This document shows, piece by piece, positions 32,776 through 47,100 of a stretch of 64,000 bases of DNA. This DNA comes from Metellina segmentata (taxonomy: Eukaryota > Arthropoda > Arachnida > Araneae > Tetragnathidae). Both the position numbers and the translations under genes were made by a program. How positions within the stretch are numbered: the stretch's first letter is position 1; each line of letters opens with the position of its first letter. Under the pieces are notes generated by a model, which was not told the origin of the DNA, did not search any database, and saw nothing but the letters and a program-made list of their open reading frames with translations. The stretch covers positions 44,674,437 to 44,738,436 of the forward strand of contig OX375873.1 in the NCBI GenBank assembly GCA_947359465.1, in the 5' to 3' direction.

Positions 32776-34178
32776 CACTGCTGGCCACCCAAATTGCAAC
32801 ACCAAGAAAGACAAGAGATATCACAACAAAATTTATTTTGTAGATAACATGTTGACCAAGTATCAAATGATTAAATTTATAGACTTCTGTGAAGTGTGGT
32901 TCCTGCCAAAATCAGTAGCCAGAGTAGCCGCCATTGTTGGAGATCACCGCTGCCACACGCCTCGGCATTGATTCAAAGAGACATTGGATGTGTTGTTGGG
33001 GTACAGCAGACCAAGCAGCTTCCACACGTTGCCAAAGTTGATCTGGTGTGGCAGCTGGGGATGTAATCTGGGTCAATCGTTGAGCAACCATGGACCACAT
33101 GTTTTCTATCGGCGAAAGATCCGGGGAGCGATCTGGCCAGGAAAGCAATTCAATCTGGCGATTGACGAAGAACCCTTGGACAATGCGTGCCACGTGTGGT
33201 CGCGCATTGTCCAAGGGTCACTGGGCAAGCCCTGAAGGTAAGGAAAGACAACTGGCTCCAACACCTTAGAGATGTAGCGCTGGTTGTTTAAAGCACGGGC
33301 AATGCGTACTAGAGGAGTGCGAGAGTGATATCCAATACCGCCCCATACCATAATACCCGGTGCAGGACCAGTGTGGCGGTGCATAACGCAGCTGTTCAGC
33401 ATCCTCTCTCCACGGTGTCTCCAGACTCGAATACGACCATCGTGGTATTGAAGACAGAAGCGTGACTCGTCAGTAAAGACAATTTCGTTCCATTCTGCCG
33501 TCCACATCCTTCTTTCATCGCACCATTGGCGGCGGAGACGTCTGTGGTTCAGCGTCAAGGGTAGATGAAGCAATGGACGTCTTGCGGACAGATCACTCTG
33601 CTATAAGCGGCGTCGAATGGTACGCGCAGACACTGGATGATGCGTTACAGACTGAATGTGCTGTGCTATGGTTCGTGATGTGGCTGAGCGATCCGTCACT
33701 GCCATACGCACAATATGCCTGTCATCACGTGAAGTGGTGCACTGAGGTGGATGCGATCGAAAACGTCGGTCCGTCGTACCCTCCTGCATCCAACGATCAC
33801 AAATCCGCCTTACAGTTGTTGGGTTTCGTCCAACACGACTACCGATTTCTCTGAAAGATAATCCACGATCTCGGTAGGCCACTATCCTTCTTCTGTCGAA
33901 CTGGGATACTTGATCAAAAGATGATCGCTGTTTTCTACGAGGCATAATTGAGCGTTTTTTTTGAAAAACTCACAAGAAAAACACAATTGCCGTACTTGAA
34001 ATCGTCGAAATTTCCAAGCCTTAAATGGCGCTTTGAAGTGGCGCCACAGGAGCGCGTGATGTGCGTCTGCGTTGAAATTCTAATCATTTGCATATCTCAC
34101 CTCCGCTAATGTATGTTGTAAATTTCATATTATTTGCATGCTTCCTTCAGGGTGTTGCATTTACGGTAGCCAGCAGTG
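32776..34178 (-). mobile_element. Tc1 element, full length with both TIRs, 1,403 bp
   Basis: Inverted repeats begin CACTGCTGGCCACCCAAATT and, on the other strand, CACTGCTGGCTACCGTAAAT, and both reach TGCAACACC. TA flanks both ends (32774-32775 and 34179-34180). It contains a nearly complete minus-strand transposase gene. A complete size and few disabling changes make this the youngest Tc1 copy in the window. Confidence 0.95.
32912..33945 (-). pseudogene. Tc1 transposase, nearly intact (one stop, one frameshifting deletion)
   Basis: The start ATG is at 33945. Order of parts: paired-like helix-turn-helix (FDQVSQFDRRRIVAYRDRGL, then FREIGSRVGRNPTTVRRICD), second DNA-binding unit up to SARTIRRRL, then the DD34E domain with FTDESRF (first D), MVWGGIGYHSRTPLV, DNARPHVARIV (second D), SPDLSPIENMW (E), and the C-terminus NNGGYSGY. 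Length would be about 340 residues, normal for Tc1. Two lesions: a TAG at 33601-33603 after RTIRRRL, and a deletion near 33225-33235 just before DNARPH, which shifts the frame. All catalytic residues are otherwise present. This gene type is very common in spiders. Confidence 0.95.
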
Positions 34179-34180
34179 TA

Positions 34181-37100
34181 CTTAAGAATACATCTAAATA
34201 TTAGGCCCCCTAATCCGTGTTAATTAGTGTTGTGCACCATAGTTTCAGCTGAAAATGCAATTTTTTAGACGTATATTTTCTCTTATCAAAGAGGACACAG
34301 TAACCAGTACCTAATCCATTGAAAATATTTCCATCTATTCTTAGTTTTTCATTGCAATCTGGTACTAAAACAAGAACAGGTTAAAATAAACTTATCTTTC
34401 TAACTGTAAATACTTCGAATCATCGAACTATTTCCCTACCAAATTTGAAATATTCAATTGCCGATAATGTTTACTCGGTGCTCTCAATCTTCAACGTGAA
34501 TTTTACACTAACCTCAAGATGAGCATATTCCACACGCAGGCTCTTATATTCTTCTAAACACACAAGGAAAATATTTCATGAATGATTTTCAAATAACGGG
34601 TGAATTATCAAAGAATATAAAACATGTATCATTTATAAGTAACAGTTTGGAAAAAATAACTTTAAATGACTTTATTTTAATAAAGAAATTACCCAGTTTC
34701 GAGAAATAAAATGTGTAGAAAACATACTTAAATATCCAGTTGGCGAATTTTTGAGTGGTAAAACCTATGATTTAACAATGTAGCTTAAGACTTTCAGCAG
34801 TTTTGATACCTCAAGGTGTAATAGCTTGAAGTAAACTACCTTGCGATTAACATGCTACCATTAATCACATAGCTCCAGCCTCAGAGATTATTTGAAAATG
34901 CTACAATGTTTAACGTGATACCTAATCTAAAAGTCAATGAGTTCTCAAAGTTAGTGCCAAGGATACCGTGTAAAAATTAATTATTAATGTTGCTGGGTAC
35001 TATGCACGTCATTAATTTATTAATGATGGACATAAGCATGAGAAAAAAACAAGAAATTTAAGCTTAAGGGAGGATCTGCGTGACATGTATTAGCACTTCT
35101 GGGACCTTTCTGACAGTATATCAAAATTGCTGGAATCGGAAGTTTGTGCTTACATTTACTTACAAATTTGAGTTTAAAATTTTATGACTGTTATTTCTGA
35201 ATTTATTGAGGTGTTTATTTTATGTAGACTTTATGACAATCACAGGAAGATACAATTGATGTAGGAAGTAGTCAGACAAGTTTATTTTATGAACTCGTTC
35301 AGAGAAAAATAAAATTGGAATACGTCAAGTAAAGAATTTGAACCAAACTAAAGAAGTATTTGTATATTTGTCAACAACTATATGCAGATTAATCAATTTA
35401 ATTTTTTTATAATAATCAAATTTACAATAGTTGTTTTTTTGCCTCTTTGGGTTCATAATGTCAAAAGCTACCAATATGTAAAAACGGCGAATCTGCAAGT
35501 ATATATTTGTAGTAAACAAGTGTAAGATTAATGGATTTATTTTAAATTATTCTTGATTTTTATGGTAAAGTCTAGTCTGAAAATGCTATGCATGAGATAC
35601 ATCTCATATATAACTAATAGATACAGAATACAGACAACACTCAGTATGTAATTAATATATATAAATGCAATGCTTGTAACAGTTTCATTTTTAAAAAAAT
35701 TTAAAATCATGAAGTTTAATTTACTTATTTTGAGTACAAAACTGGGATTTCTAAAATTATATACATAAGAATATTCAGTTTTACAGAAAATTATACAGAA
35801 CAAGAAATGTCAATTAATAAAATGTGAAGAAAATTATCCATTTTAAGCCACATATTCTGATGTAATATTATGTGTTTTTACGATAATTTGTCAAAAAAAC
35901 TGTTAAAATAATTTGGAGCAATGTTACCAAATTAAACCTATTTTGTAATGACAAATTAGTTATCTTTAACAGCTGTAAAAATTGTAATTAAAGTGAGTCT
36001 TTGAATTGATTAATATTAAATATTTTATATATTTCTCTGTAAGATATTGTTAAAAATTTATTTGACAATATTCATAGACAAGTAGTTTTCTTGGATACAG
36101 TCAACCTTCTGAAATATTCATAGGAATAAAACTGTATATGTTTTACTTAACCACCATTTGTTACGTAAGACAATGTAAGCAGTATTTTTAACAGCAATAA
36201 AAACTTGAATCAATACGAAATTAGTTTTAATATCAAGGCTGCATTTATTTGGAGATCAAGTGTTCTAACATTATAACAGTTTGGTTCTTACAATGTGATA
36301 GTTCCTTTCTAATTTTAACAGTTTCGCTTCCATTTTAGGGTTCTGAACAAAATACTTTTACCTCACAACAAAATTATACATTCTTTAATTCAGTAAGTTA
36401 ATTAATTATGTAGTATTTAAGCAAAACAAACATAAAACTAATAATAAATACAAATTTCATATAGTTACAAAATAGTTCAAAATTAAATAGTTAAGTAGTA
36501 AATATTGTTACTTAAGCTCTGTCAGTGTTTTTTTACATAATCCTTTATTAAATTTCAGGACTTCATAACAAAATTTTTACATAATCGCTTTATTTGTTTC
36601 ATAAATTTATTTGTTCGCTGCCTTCTTTTGAAGTTTATAGTTCCCTTGAATGTCGTTCGATCAAGTCTTGAATACGCAACTCCTAATTTCTTTCAAAATT
36701 CAAGAGTGAAAGCAATGAAATGTATTTAATGAACTTGTCATTCTTTCTCTATAATACAGAGCATATTGCGGGCGCTTTGCCAGGAGCGTACCTGTATAAC
36801 ACTGTTTTGAGAAAGACATCATTCCGCTGTTTGACGTTATAGGGAAAACTCTTTTACATTAAAAGTGTAGGTTATCCACCTAAGTTACTTGGGTTATGTA
36901 AGAGTTCGTGCCTCGAACATAATATGTAGCATCGAATAACAGTCTAAAAATTAATTTAGAGGAAATCAGTTTAAAATACAGATTTGTGTCTTCATGATGG
37001 TACCCACATATTTGAGACAGTTGATATCCCTTATTCACGTGTTCCACACTTCAACATTTTATTCTTTCGGCTCTTAAAAACAAGTTGAAAAGTACTTCAA

Positions 37101-37684
37101 CGAGGAAAAGAAGTAAAAAGATGCAGAGTTTTACCAATCTGATATTAGTGAATTGAAATTAGTGGCGCATTTTTGAAATATTCGTGTGTGGTTTCCTAAT
37201 TTATCAATCAAGAACAAAATAAGTGTGTGTTCTGACTATTACCAGCCCAACCACTAAACTTTTATTTCTCAACAACCAAAATGAATCCAGGAACCATTAA
37301 CTAACATTAAAAATTCCAGTCCTGATTGCCACGTGTGGGCGAGAGGACACGTCCAACGCCAATCATTTAACAGTAAAGCGATAATTAACTTTCGGAGTAC
37401 GAAATCTGTTTAACATGTCCCACCATACACACGTCATCTTCGCGATCTGTCTAAATCTGTCAGCGAGTGCCCAGATAGACAATTAGTCCATGACCAACAC
37501 GCGGGAAAGCTCATTAGAAGGTAAAATGGCGGTGCTACCAACAGTCTTCTGTGATGGTGACCTTGAACCAAGACACCGAGCCTCTACTCCACTTGCTTTT
37601 TTTTTATTATTGCTTTGGAGTTGTAAGGAAACAATCCCCATTAATCAGTAACGCTGGAAGTCATTCATAATTCAAAAGGAGCTT
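34181..37684. other. No gene seen
   Basis: AT-rich; only low-complexity frames (35325-35803 minus). GC-richer DNA at about 37300-37600 has no convincing frame and could be regulatory. Confidence 0.5.
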
Positions 37685-38127
37685 GTGTTCGACTGATGGA
37701 TACATTTTCGAAAGAGATGATATAAAAAAAACAGTCTCTTTCAAAATGTTCACCCCTGTTCTTATGGCTCAGAATGGAAGTTTCGTTTGGAAGTGTAAAG
37801 GGTATCAGAGATGAACGATTAGAACGTTTCTTTTAACTCAACATCAAAAAGGAATTCAGAAGAGCGCTAGACGAATCGTCTGTCTACTAAAACAATTAAT
37901 TTAATGTGTTCGACTGATGGATAAATTTTCGAAAGAGATGATATAAAAAAAACAGTCTCTTTCAAAATGTTCATCCCTGTTCTTATGGCTCAGAATGGGA
38001 GTTTCGTTTGGAAGTGTAAAGGGTATCAGAGATGAACGATTAGAATGTTTCTTTTAACTCAACATCAAAAAGGAATTCAGAAGAGCGTTAGACGAATCGT
38101 CTGTCTACTAAAACAATTAATTTAATG
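37685..38127. repeat. Tandem direct duplication, 231-bp unit, near identical
   Basis: gtgttcgactgatggata starts at 37685 and again at 37916. The two copies agree through cgtctgtctactaaaacaat and ttaatttaatgtg, with about five single-base differences in 210 bp. Each copy contains gaaagaga ... tctctttc, an 8-bp stem around an A-rich loop. The high identity means a recent event or an assembly artefact. Confidence 0.95.
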
Positions 38128-38733
38128 TGATTATTAATTTAATGACCAGTGAATTTGCGTAAAATGAAGATGTGGGTAGATTATTGGAAGGAAAACGAGG
38201 TTTTGCGAATAATATAAGAAAATAAAAATGCATTTCTTTTTTTATGCAGCTAATATGACCTGTAGTATTTGTGGAAGTATGCTTGAAAACGTCATAAAAT
38301 CTTGGTATCATATTAAAAATGTTTTCAAAAACAGTTTGAATGTATGCAATAATTATAACCATGGATTATGTGATGAAAACATAAACATTTGTATTATTTT
38401 ATGGTTTCTCTGAACATCACAAAATTTCTAGTGTAGCATTTATTGCCTTTACTCCACAGCCCACAGTTTGTCTATATAGCCACATCTATTGATTAAAAGA
38501 ATCAGTGGAAAGATTCTATTGGGCAAGAAGGTCAAAATAGGTCAGACGTCACGCAAAAAAGATGGAAAGTTGCAGAATGGATAGATGCGTGTCAACTCTT
38601 TGGAGTTTTAAAAGCCGGACCCTTTCCAGTGTTATCAGAATAGAAAATTTGTCATGTCATAAATAGAGATTTCTGTTGTGAATCATCAGATAAAGAATTG
38701 ATAATATTCTGATAATGCGACTAAACCTCTATT
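38128..38733. other. No gene seen
   Basis: AT-rich, no recognisable feature. Confidence 0.5.
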
Positions 38734-38735
38734 AT

Positions 38736-39690
38736 ACACTGGTGTTCTTTAAAATGAGACACCAAGGCTTGAGTTTCAGTAATAAAATTCATTTAACCGT
38801 GGTAATATGTGGTATAATATATAAATTATTTAAATTACAGAACTGTAAGTCACAAGGAACAACCCTAAAACAGTAATTTGTGCGTGCACCTGTGCATGTT
38901 GTTGCAACTGGTTGCACATAGTGACACCATTGACCGATAAGGATTCCGAATGATTGTCGTTGAATGGTCGTTTCGTAAGATTTAATATGTATCCGCAATT
39001 CGCGCGCGGAGTGAAGACATACAGATCAATTTTCGAGCAATCATATCACATGAGGGTTTTGTAAGGACAAATTGGGTGTCCAAGTTGGCCAAGGAAGATG
39101 TGTTGCTTGTTGGTCAAATGAGGCGGCTAATTCGGACAGCTTAGGGACAATCAAATTGCTATTGAAAGATATCCCCAGGAAGGTCCATATGAGAGGTAAA
39201 ATTTCTTGTTCCACAACCTCTGTGATGTACCGCTGACTGTTCATAGGCTTGCTATCCTTATAAGGCAAAACAGTGAATGAAATTATACATCCCTCACCAA
39301 AAAACATTATGCTTCCACTAGGACTATTATGACGCTCTGCAATGCACCTTTCACTCGGTACAGTAATCGTTGGCGAACAGAACTGGGAGACATTGCTTTA
39401 TGTGTCACCCCATTTACCATTATTGTGCTGGTGTTGTTGATGTCGCTGTAGGATTCGTCACTTCCATGCTTAGTAAGTACCTATTTCTCTGACGTAGCCA
39501 TGGACTCCAAATCGTAGTAGTCGAACCTTCTTCTGTCCGTTTACTCCAAATACGAGTATTTGTACTAGCGTTTCGAGAAAAGCGTAGTCCAATATCACAA
39601 TATATAAACTGCTTTCTTCATCCCAATAATATTTCCTCTTTCCAATTCTATCAACTTTTCATTTATTTGCATCGTTTAGCTACGAGGCAT
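38736..39690 (-). pseudogene. Tc1-like element relic, transposase heavily decayed
   Basis: The left end cactggtgttctttaaaatg after TA (38734-38735) looks like a Tc1 terminal repeat; no matching right end was found. On the minus strand pieces of a transposase appear in order: ELERGNIIGMKKA (~39640), STNTRIWSKRTEEGS (~39545), FGEGCIISFTVLPYKDSKPM (~39300), NSQRYITEVVEQEILPLI (~39230), then LPWPTWTPNLSLQNPH (~39055). That is the position of the SPDLSPIE block, so the catalytic glutamate is lost. Shifts and stops separate all parts. Confidence 0.75.
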
Positions 39691-40029
39691 GTCTACATAT
39701 TACTTGTTGTAATACCAATCAAATTCACTGACGCGATGATTAGGATAAATTGTTAAGAGCTTTCATATCGTTTTAGTCACAGAGAAGTAGTATACAGAAG
39801 GTTCACTGAAGCCATGACGTATAGCGCTCCAGTGGGGAAGCCAGTCTCTTATTGTGGGCGGAGTTTGAAATGTTTCAATCAGAGCCAGAGAGGAAGCCAT
39901 TTTTTATTTTCTAATCGGCAGACTTCTTGAAGCGTCATACAGCTGAATATTCTTTGCATCATTTTAATAATTATTTAAAAACTGTACTATCCATCAACAG
40001 AAAAGGTTGATCCCCAACCGTCACATATA

Positions 40030-40085
40030 TCTAGTTGTGTTGCTCTAATGCGCAGAGTGGGTGCGATGTTAATTAAAATACTATA
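40030..40085 (+). repeat. SINE (family A) 3'-end fragment
   Basis: ctagttgtgttgctctaatg and gatgttaattaaaatacta match the extreme 3' end of SINE-A. Only about 55 bp survive. Confidence 0.6.
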
Positions 40086-43000
40086 CCATCATCAATAGAA
40101 AAGTCGTTGTTCAAGTTTACCGCCTGTAAAAACCGTTGAAAGGTAAATTGCTTTTGCTTTTCATAAAATATCATAACTTGGAAACTACTAATGTGAATTA
40201 TGTGCCATTTTTTAAATCGTCTTACAATCAAGTAAAATTAATAACACTTATTTTAAAACCCAACTGAAGGAAGAAAAAATGAAATTGTTCTATTTAATTT
40301 TAAGACTATTCGCCCAAGATAACTTAATTTTTAAAAATCATTCAATGTTAGTTTGTGCATTTTTTATTTAATCAAAATTAATCGTTCTTAAATTTAAGAA
40401 ACATGTAGTATTCAGAATTCTCTATTCATTATGCATTTTGTGTATTTGTTGATTTTTTTTAATTTACATTCTGTTTTTGTGTAATTAAAATTTATCTTTT
40501 CTGAATTATAACCGGTTTTATGTCAACATTTATAAAGATATTTTTGCAAAAATGGAAAGCTTTTGTGTGATTACTCACTGTGAACTTAATACAGAAAAGA
40601 AAATTAAATTTAAAAGTTTGATTTTAATAATGATATTTTTTATATAAAAATAACTTGATTTAAATCAACATATCCTGAAACTAACTCTTTCCCTGTGAAG
40701 ATTTTAGAGATACAAAAATTTTCGTATCCTGTTGTGTATTTCATTGTTTATTTGCTACATTAAATGGTGAAACATTGTGTGATTTAGCTCCAATAATGAA
40801 TAAAATAATTAATATTATCCATTCATTTGCTACTCTAAATGGTGAATTACGTTGAGTTAGCTTGTTTATGAATGCTAAACAATGAATTTTACTCTTTGGA
40901 AGGCAAATGAAGATTCTTGTAAAGTTGCTTATTTTACCAAAGTATTTCATTCCTTTATAAACTGTTGTGTATTTTATTGTTCGTTTCCTATGCTAAAATT
41001 GTTCTAGATGGATCACACAGAAATATGTATAAACGAGTAACAGTAGCTGAACTATGTTCTTTTTTTTACATTCAGAACAAGGTCAGGTAATATCTTAATT
41101 TTTTAGGCGCATACTTCTTTCTTTTTGTATTCGTATTCGGAGTGTGTGGGGAGACAGAAGCTTGAGAGATTTTGCCTTGGGGTTCAATACCCTTCTGTGT
41201 TATTTTCTTCACAGGGAAGAATTGTATATTGGTGATTGAATTCATGATTCAACAATAAAATTCATACAATCCACTATCACTTGGTCGTGTGTGTGATTGA
41301 CTTGCTACTAAATGAGCTTCGACGAGACTTCTTTATAAACAGTACTTCTTTTCTATTCCTTTTTCAAATTGTATAATATGTTCAAAAATGAATAATGTAT
41401 CTGATTAAGTTAATAAGAAAAAATTTATTATGTACTTTTTCGTTCAAATAATATTTTAGACTATCAACAGAGGTCAACAATTTTCCAAATGAAACATGTT
41501 TTGGAATATATTTTTAAAGAAGCATTCACATAAAAGAATAAACAAAAATGAAAGAAGAAAGTTCATACATTGGTAAGATTTTTTAAGTTCATAAGACATT
41601 AAAAAAGTGCTATTTTGAAGCATTTATGCTAAAAATTATTTAAAGAATATTTAGCTTTTAATCCAAAAATGCAAATTGGGTTTCGAAAAAATAAAATAGT
41701 CTGAGATAGCTGTTGTGGAAACCTAGTTTGGTTGTTATAGAAACGAGGTCTAGATCCGACGCTATAGAAAGGTCCGGCCTGGGCGCCAGCGTCTATGCAA
41801 TTTACCATGTTATTTATAAGTCCATTGCTTCCTATGGCAGTGAACCCTCTGTATACTACTTCTCTGTGGTTTTAGTCATATTTCAGCCTGTCTTGCGAGC
41901 GCATAGATTACTCATATGAGATTTTAGTCATTCAATAGCATTTAGCATTTGCCAGAATAAACTACGTGTTTGACAAGTATCTGATCAATTCAATAACCCT
42001 TTTTGGTGTTGCAATTTCAATAAACATCAGTGTGTTTTTTGATAATATTCAGTACTTTGAAAGGCAATTCACCAGAAGAATATTCATATTTTCGTACAAT
42101 TAATGTACTAAAATTTTTACATCTGTCCTATAGCAGGCATGCGGAATCGTTGACTTTTTAAACAGTCTAATAATCTCGCATGATTGATACTTCACAGTAG
42201 CTTGTATCGAAACTGTTTATTAGTACTGGTTAATCATCTTTACAATTGACGGTAGTATTCCCGACACTTATAAGATTCTAAAATTAACAATATTTGATTT
42301 TTTTTTAAATTTACTTTAACACGAAATTAATAAACACGTTGAAAAGATAATGCTTTTTTTTTAATTAGGTAAATGGCTCTTTTTATTTGTAAAAAAAATC
42401 TATTTTTAAATAACTCTGTAAAAGACCTCGTTTTTGTTTGCCACTTGGCAACGGCTAGATCAAGCATCACCCAACCTAATCGAATCTGTCAATAGGAAAT
42501 AAAGAACAATTTTAATCAGATTTGAGCATAAAACTAAGACGAGCGGTTTTCAATGCCCGCTCCGTAAAATAAATTTAATATGTGCTGTCAAGTATTATAA
42601 ATATAACGTGCGTAGTTAATGAACAAAGCAAAATCCACGATATTTGGTGTGATTGAAGATGTTGACGTTTAAACGTAAGATTGGTTTCAGCTTTTCGGAA
42701 AATGAAATGTGAATGGGAAAGAAGAGAATTTTTCTAAATGACTCGAATCCCTGCCATGTTAGAAAAATTCAACCTAAAACACCGGATTTCAATTTTTTTA
42801 AATATTCAATTGATTAAAAATATTATTTAAAATATTAAATTTTTTAATTATTTTTTAAATTAATTAAAAAAAATTATAATTAAATAAAAAAAATAAATAT
42901 TCAATTGATCAAATTCAAATTCAATTCAAATTCAAATTGAAAAAAAAATTCAAAAATATTCAATTGATCAAATAATTCAGAACGATACACTAGAGAGTGT

Positions 43001-43980
43001 AATCCTGCTTTGCATCTATGGGTTCCGGCCTGAAATCTTTTTGGATCAGTCTACACAGGTCAGAAGCATCACTCGTCCAGAAGTCTCTCATTATGTCCTA
43101 AATGCATTATGAATATATTTCTGAACTGATTAAACTTTTTCGCTATGCATTTTAATGAACAAAATAACAGTCAAAGATTCTGATGTTCAGATTGGCGTCT
43201 CACCTAGTTAGCTATGCTAGCATGGTTAACGCAATAAAAGCAATACAACAGGGAAGTTATTTAGGTTATTCACAAGCTAAAGCAAGCAGGACAGAGCTTC
43301 CTTCTAAAACTAAGTCCTCAACATTCTGATGTAACGTGCGCTTAGAGAAAGAATAAATGGTCTCAAATATCACTCTCGCTTATAGAAAAGTAGAGCCCTT
43401 GAAACTCAGCAATTTTTTTCCAAAGTCGACTTAAAGTCCCATGACGTTTCAAGTACTAGTTGATGAGAAGGTGGAGGTTTCTATGCCAACCCTGAGCACC
43501 ATGGCAGAAATATAAATGCAGAGTGAGTAATGGTAAACGTTTTATGTCTCAAGTATCATGGGTTGGGTAACCAAAACTAGTTGTAAGGTTCCCTTATGCT
43601 ACCTTCGTCCTTTGGGTGAAAAAAAAAGCATTCATAATTCGATTGGTCCACGCGACATAGGAAACTTTGGCAATTTCACCACTTTGCCACCACTCTATAG
43701 AAATATACATTCTCACATTTACCTTGCAACAAGATATATCTCCAAAAGAGGAGATACAATGCTAAATCGACTAACCAAGTCAACTTTTCACATAGCAATC
43801 ACGTGACTACTAGTCGTATGAGTACTAGTAAACTTCTTGCTCACGCTTTTTGAAGTTCCTCTCAATAGCAATGTGTAGTCTACTTATATATCACCTCTAT
43901 GATCACATCACTCACACCACTACCGAGGAACATGCTTTGTAGGACTCTTGAGACGTTGATTTTATTAACGTATCGTCTTG
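40086..43980. other. No gene seen; A/T simple sequence at 42780-42975
   Basis: AT-rich. 42780-42975 is low-complexity, with repeated attcaattgatcaaat and attcaaattcaa words. The GC-richer plus frame 41713-41919 (68 codons) has no known motif. Confidence 0.5.
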
Positions 43981-43984
43981 AAGA

Positions 43985-44105
43985 AACCAGGAAACTTCAA
44001 ACAGCCAATACGGCTTCGGCACATGTGAGAATTGAATTCGTAACCTAGCCCTTCGGTATACCAGTTTCTTAAAAGTGACGCCCTTAGCCGCTCGGTTAAT
44101 GAATA
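43985..44105 (-). repeat. tRNA-Leu-like SINE head, decayed
   Basis: On the minus strand: accgagcggctaagggcgtc (an A-box and D-arm like tRNA-Leu), a long variable-arm-like stretch, then ggttacgaattcaattctca (B-box-like). The acceptor stem does not close, so this is not a functional tRNA. The sequence beyond it (to about 43860) may be the SINE body; it does not match families A or B. Confidence 0.5.
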
Positions 44106-47100
44106 GTCTGAAAATCCGCATAATAAAAATCATAAGTAATAAAAATTATATCAAAATTATACTTCAAGGTTGTAAAAATCTGACTAAGGAATGCTTTTTG
44201 TCCATATGAGACTCGAGATAGAATAATAGGAAATACTTGCAAATGTTGCTAAAAATATTTTTATTTTCCCATTTTTAGATATTACAAATACAATTTTTCA
44301 TGTAAAGCTACAGAGAGGAATTTACGTTATTAAGAATACGTATTATAACTTTTATTTTGCTATATATAGGCATGTATTAAACTTGAAAAATACTACGGGT
44401 TAATTGCGAGTTAATTTACATAAGGTAACACTAAGAAGTATGATAGGATAGGGCCTGTGCTTTTTCGAACAATAATTTCTGATGTGGCCAAATGTTCTAT
44501 ATTCGGTTCTTTGTTCTTATCTAAGTTAAATTAAGAATAAGTTCGATTCCTTTATCCGTCCCCTGTGTGTATTTCTCTCTTACGTGTCAGTAAAATTCCC
44601 TGTGTGTGTCCATTCATTAATTAATGTATCGAGTTTTTCACAACTTGGCCAAATATGGCCTTTGCACCGTAAAACGCAACCCAATCAACCTCTGCCGTTT
44701 TGTTAATTTAGTATTCTGTTTAAATATTTTGTGTGTTAATTGTAGTAAATCTAGGGGTGTGATCTGACTTATTAACTTCAATTTACATTGATTAAACAAC
44801 CTTCAGAAATCACTTTCTGTTCATAACATCACAAATACTTTGGGGCCCTCCCCCTGAAAAAGCCTCTGAAAGATTTTAATGTCACTAAATAAAACTAATG
44901 CAATTCAAGAGTTGAAAGAAATTTATATATTTGATTTTATTTAATCGAATTTTGGGTCATGCTTATAAAAATCCTCATCCATGTGACTCATGCTTTTTAG
45001 TGAAAAACATTTCATTCGTGTGAAATATCTCTGCCAAATCACTATATTGTACTAAATTTTTAATCACTAAAAAATAAATGTCTTAGTGCTGACGTAAACC
45101 ACTGGTGTCCTTTGGATATTATTAATAATGATGCTATCATGCTAAACATATGGGTTTGGAAATACATATTCAAGAAGAAAAGTGTATTTACAAGAACAGC
45201 GTTTTTTGTATTATGGCATTTTGATTTTCACAAAACTGAACTAAAACTGTGATGGATAACTTTGACCTTGATTGTTGTTTGAATCACGGGATACCTTTTA
45301 AAAGCGAACTTTGCATAAATCACCGTAAATTGCATGTTTTATAGTTAATTTCACAAATCCCTCAGTTTTCATTTACATTTTAAAAGTTGGAATGAAGCAC
45401 AAAAAATTTCCGTGAGTCAAAACACGATGTTTAGAGGTAATTCAACGCACGTCCCCATTGTCTTAATGAAACTTTCATAAATGGCTATAGCGCTGGTTTT
45501 AGAGACATAAGAAAATTAATGGAATAAAAACGTATTTGTGAAAAAAATTGAGGTATTACAATCTTAATATATAAAAGACAAACTTCGTCAAGCACAATAA
45601 ATAAATATTAAATCGTGATATTTTTACATAAAGAAACGATAACTAAAGATAAAAGTAAGCACTTGAATATCAATAAATGGTTTCTAGAATTGGCTGTTAC
45701 CTTATCCCAATTGGCTATACAGCTAGTTAAACTTTTACGTGCGATGTGCTTAAAAAATTATGCAGCGTATTACTTCTTGAAGTGAAACTACAGTTTTTAT
45801 CATTGCTTACAATACTAGGTATGATTAGATTCAATAGCAAGTTTAAGTTATTTAAATAGCTCTCGAAAAAGTAGTTTGATTTGTGTGAATTTAACTTCGG
45901 GTATGCGATACTAACGTGTATACTGCGTGCTATTACCTTCATATGGTGATGAATAAAATTGATGCCAATTTTTGATAATAACCATTCACGGATCTTCTTT
46001 AGCTAGAGAACTATCATTAAAGAAATCTTCAAAGAAAATGAAGGTTTTTAAAGTACTGGTGATCTTACCAATGCACAGGAAATTCAAGGATATGCATCTA
46101 ATATGTGAATGAAGTCTGGATTTGAAAATCTTGTTTGTTTTGGATCACAAATGCAATACGTGCAATATTCAAATGTTAATCTTGTATGTATACAAGTATT
46201 TATTCGAAGTTTTGTGATAATACATTCTACATAAGAAACATTCTGCTTTGATATTTTTGTATAAAAGTTCACACAAATCACAGTTGTAAAGAATTAGATT
46301 CCGAATGTTATAGGTGCTTAGTTATGAAATTTTTAACACAATTTCAAAGATGAAAAGACCAATGCGATAGAGAGAGAGAAAAAATATCATTTATATTCTT
46401 ACATATAAATCATAAAGGGTTATGATTGGCATATGTAGCAGTAAAAATATTGTGATTCGCATCTAAATTTGAGAGATGATGTTGTGTTAAAAAATCATAT
46501 CTCGTTCGGAATAAAGTGCACTGCAATTTTCCGTGTTTTTTTTTAAATAATTTATATTTACATATCTTCCAAATGGAAAATAATCCTGCTTTTGATTTTA
46601 TGCGCAACTTTGAAACATAGTCTAATATTCATTGTTTCAAACGCTATCTAGGTTTCTGTAAAGCATTTAACTTCTTCCATTTCAAAAATATTGCTTTTCT
46701 TTTAATTTATGCTTTTTATAAACATAAATTTAGTTTGAAATTAAAAAGCATTAGTTACATGTTATAAAAAAGACCTTTGTAATTTTCTTAAGAAATCAGA
46801 GTCCTAATTATTTATGAATACAGTTTCTGATATGTTGTACATTTAAGGGTTTATCCAGCAATATACCTTAATAAACATATTTAGAAAAAAAAATTAATGC
46901 GTGTAAAAAGGATTATGTGACTGACAGATATTTCTTGAAATCAATTACAGAACATACCAAAATTTAAGAGAATATAGTATTTATTTAATAATTATATTTG
47001 ATATTGCATAAAAAATGTTTAGTGTACCCAATTCAAATACACATGAAATACCAAACAAAAGAAAAACTTATTTTACATAAACAATTACTTAAAAATTCAG

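Noticed and set aside
33573..33854. 93-codon plus-strand frame
   Set aside because: Opposite strand of the Tc1 transposase.
17425..37420. A shared 14-mer (ctgtttaacatgtc) at about 17428 and 37404
   Set aside because: A match of this length is expected by chance in 64 kb of AT-rich DNA.
43985..44105. A tRNA-Leu gene
   Set aside because: The arms do not close and the B box is damaged.
44838..44860. A Helitron 3' end (ggggccctccccctg)
   Set aside because: The terminal CTAG is missing and no Helitron body follows on either side.
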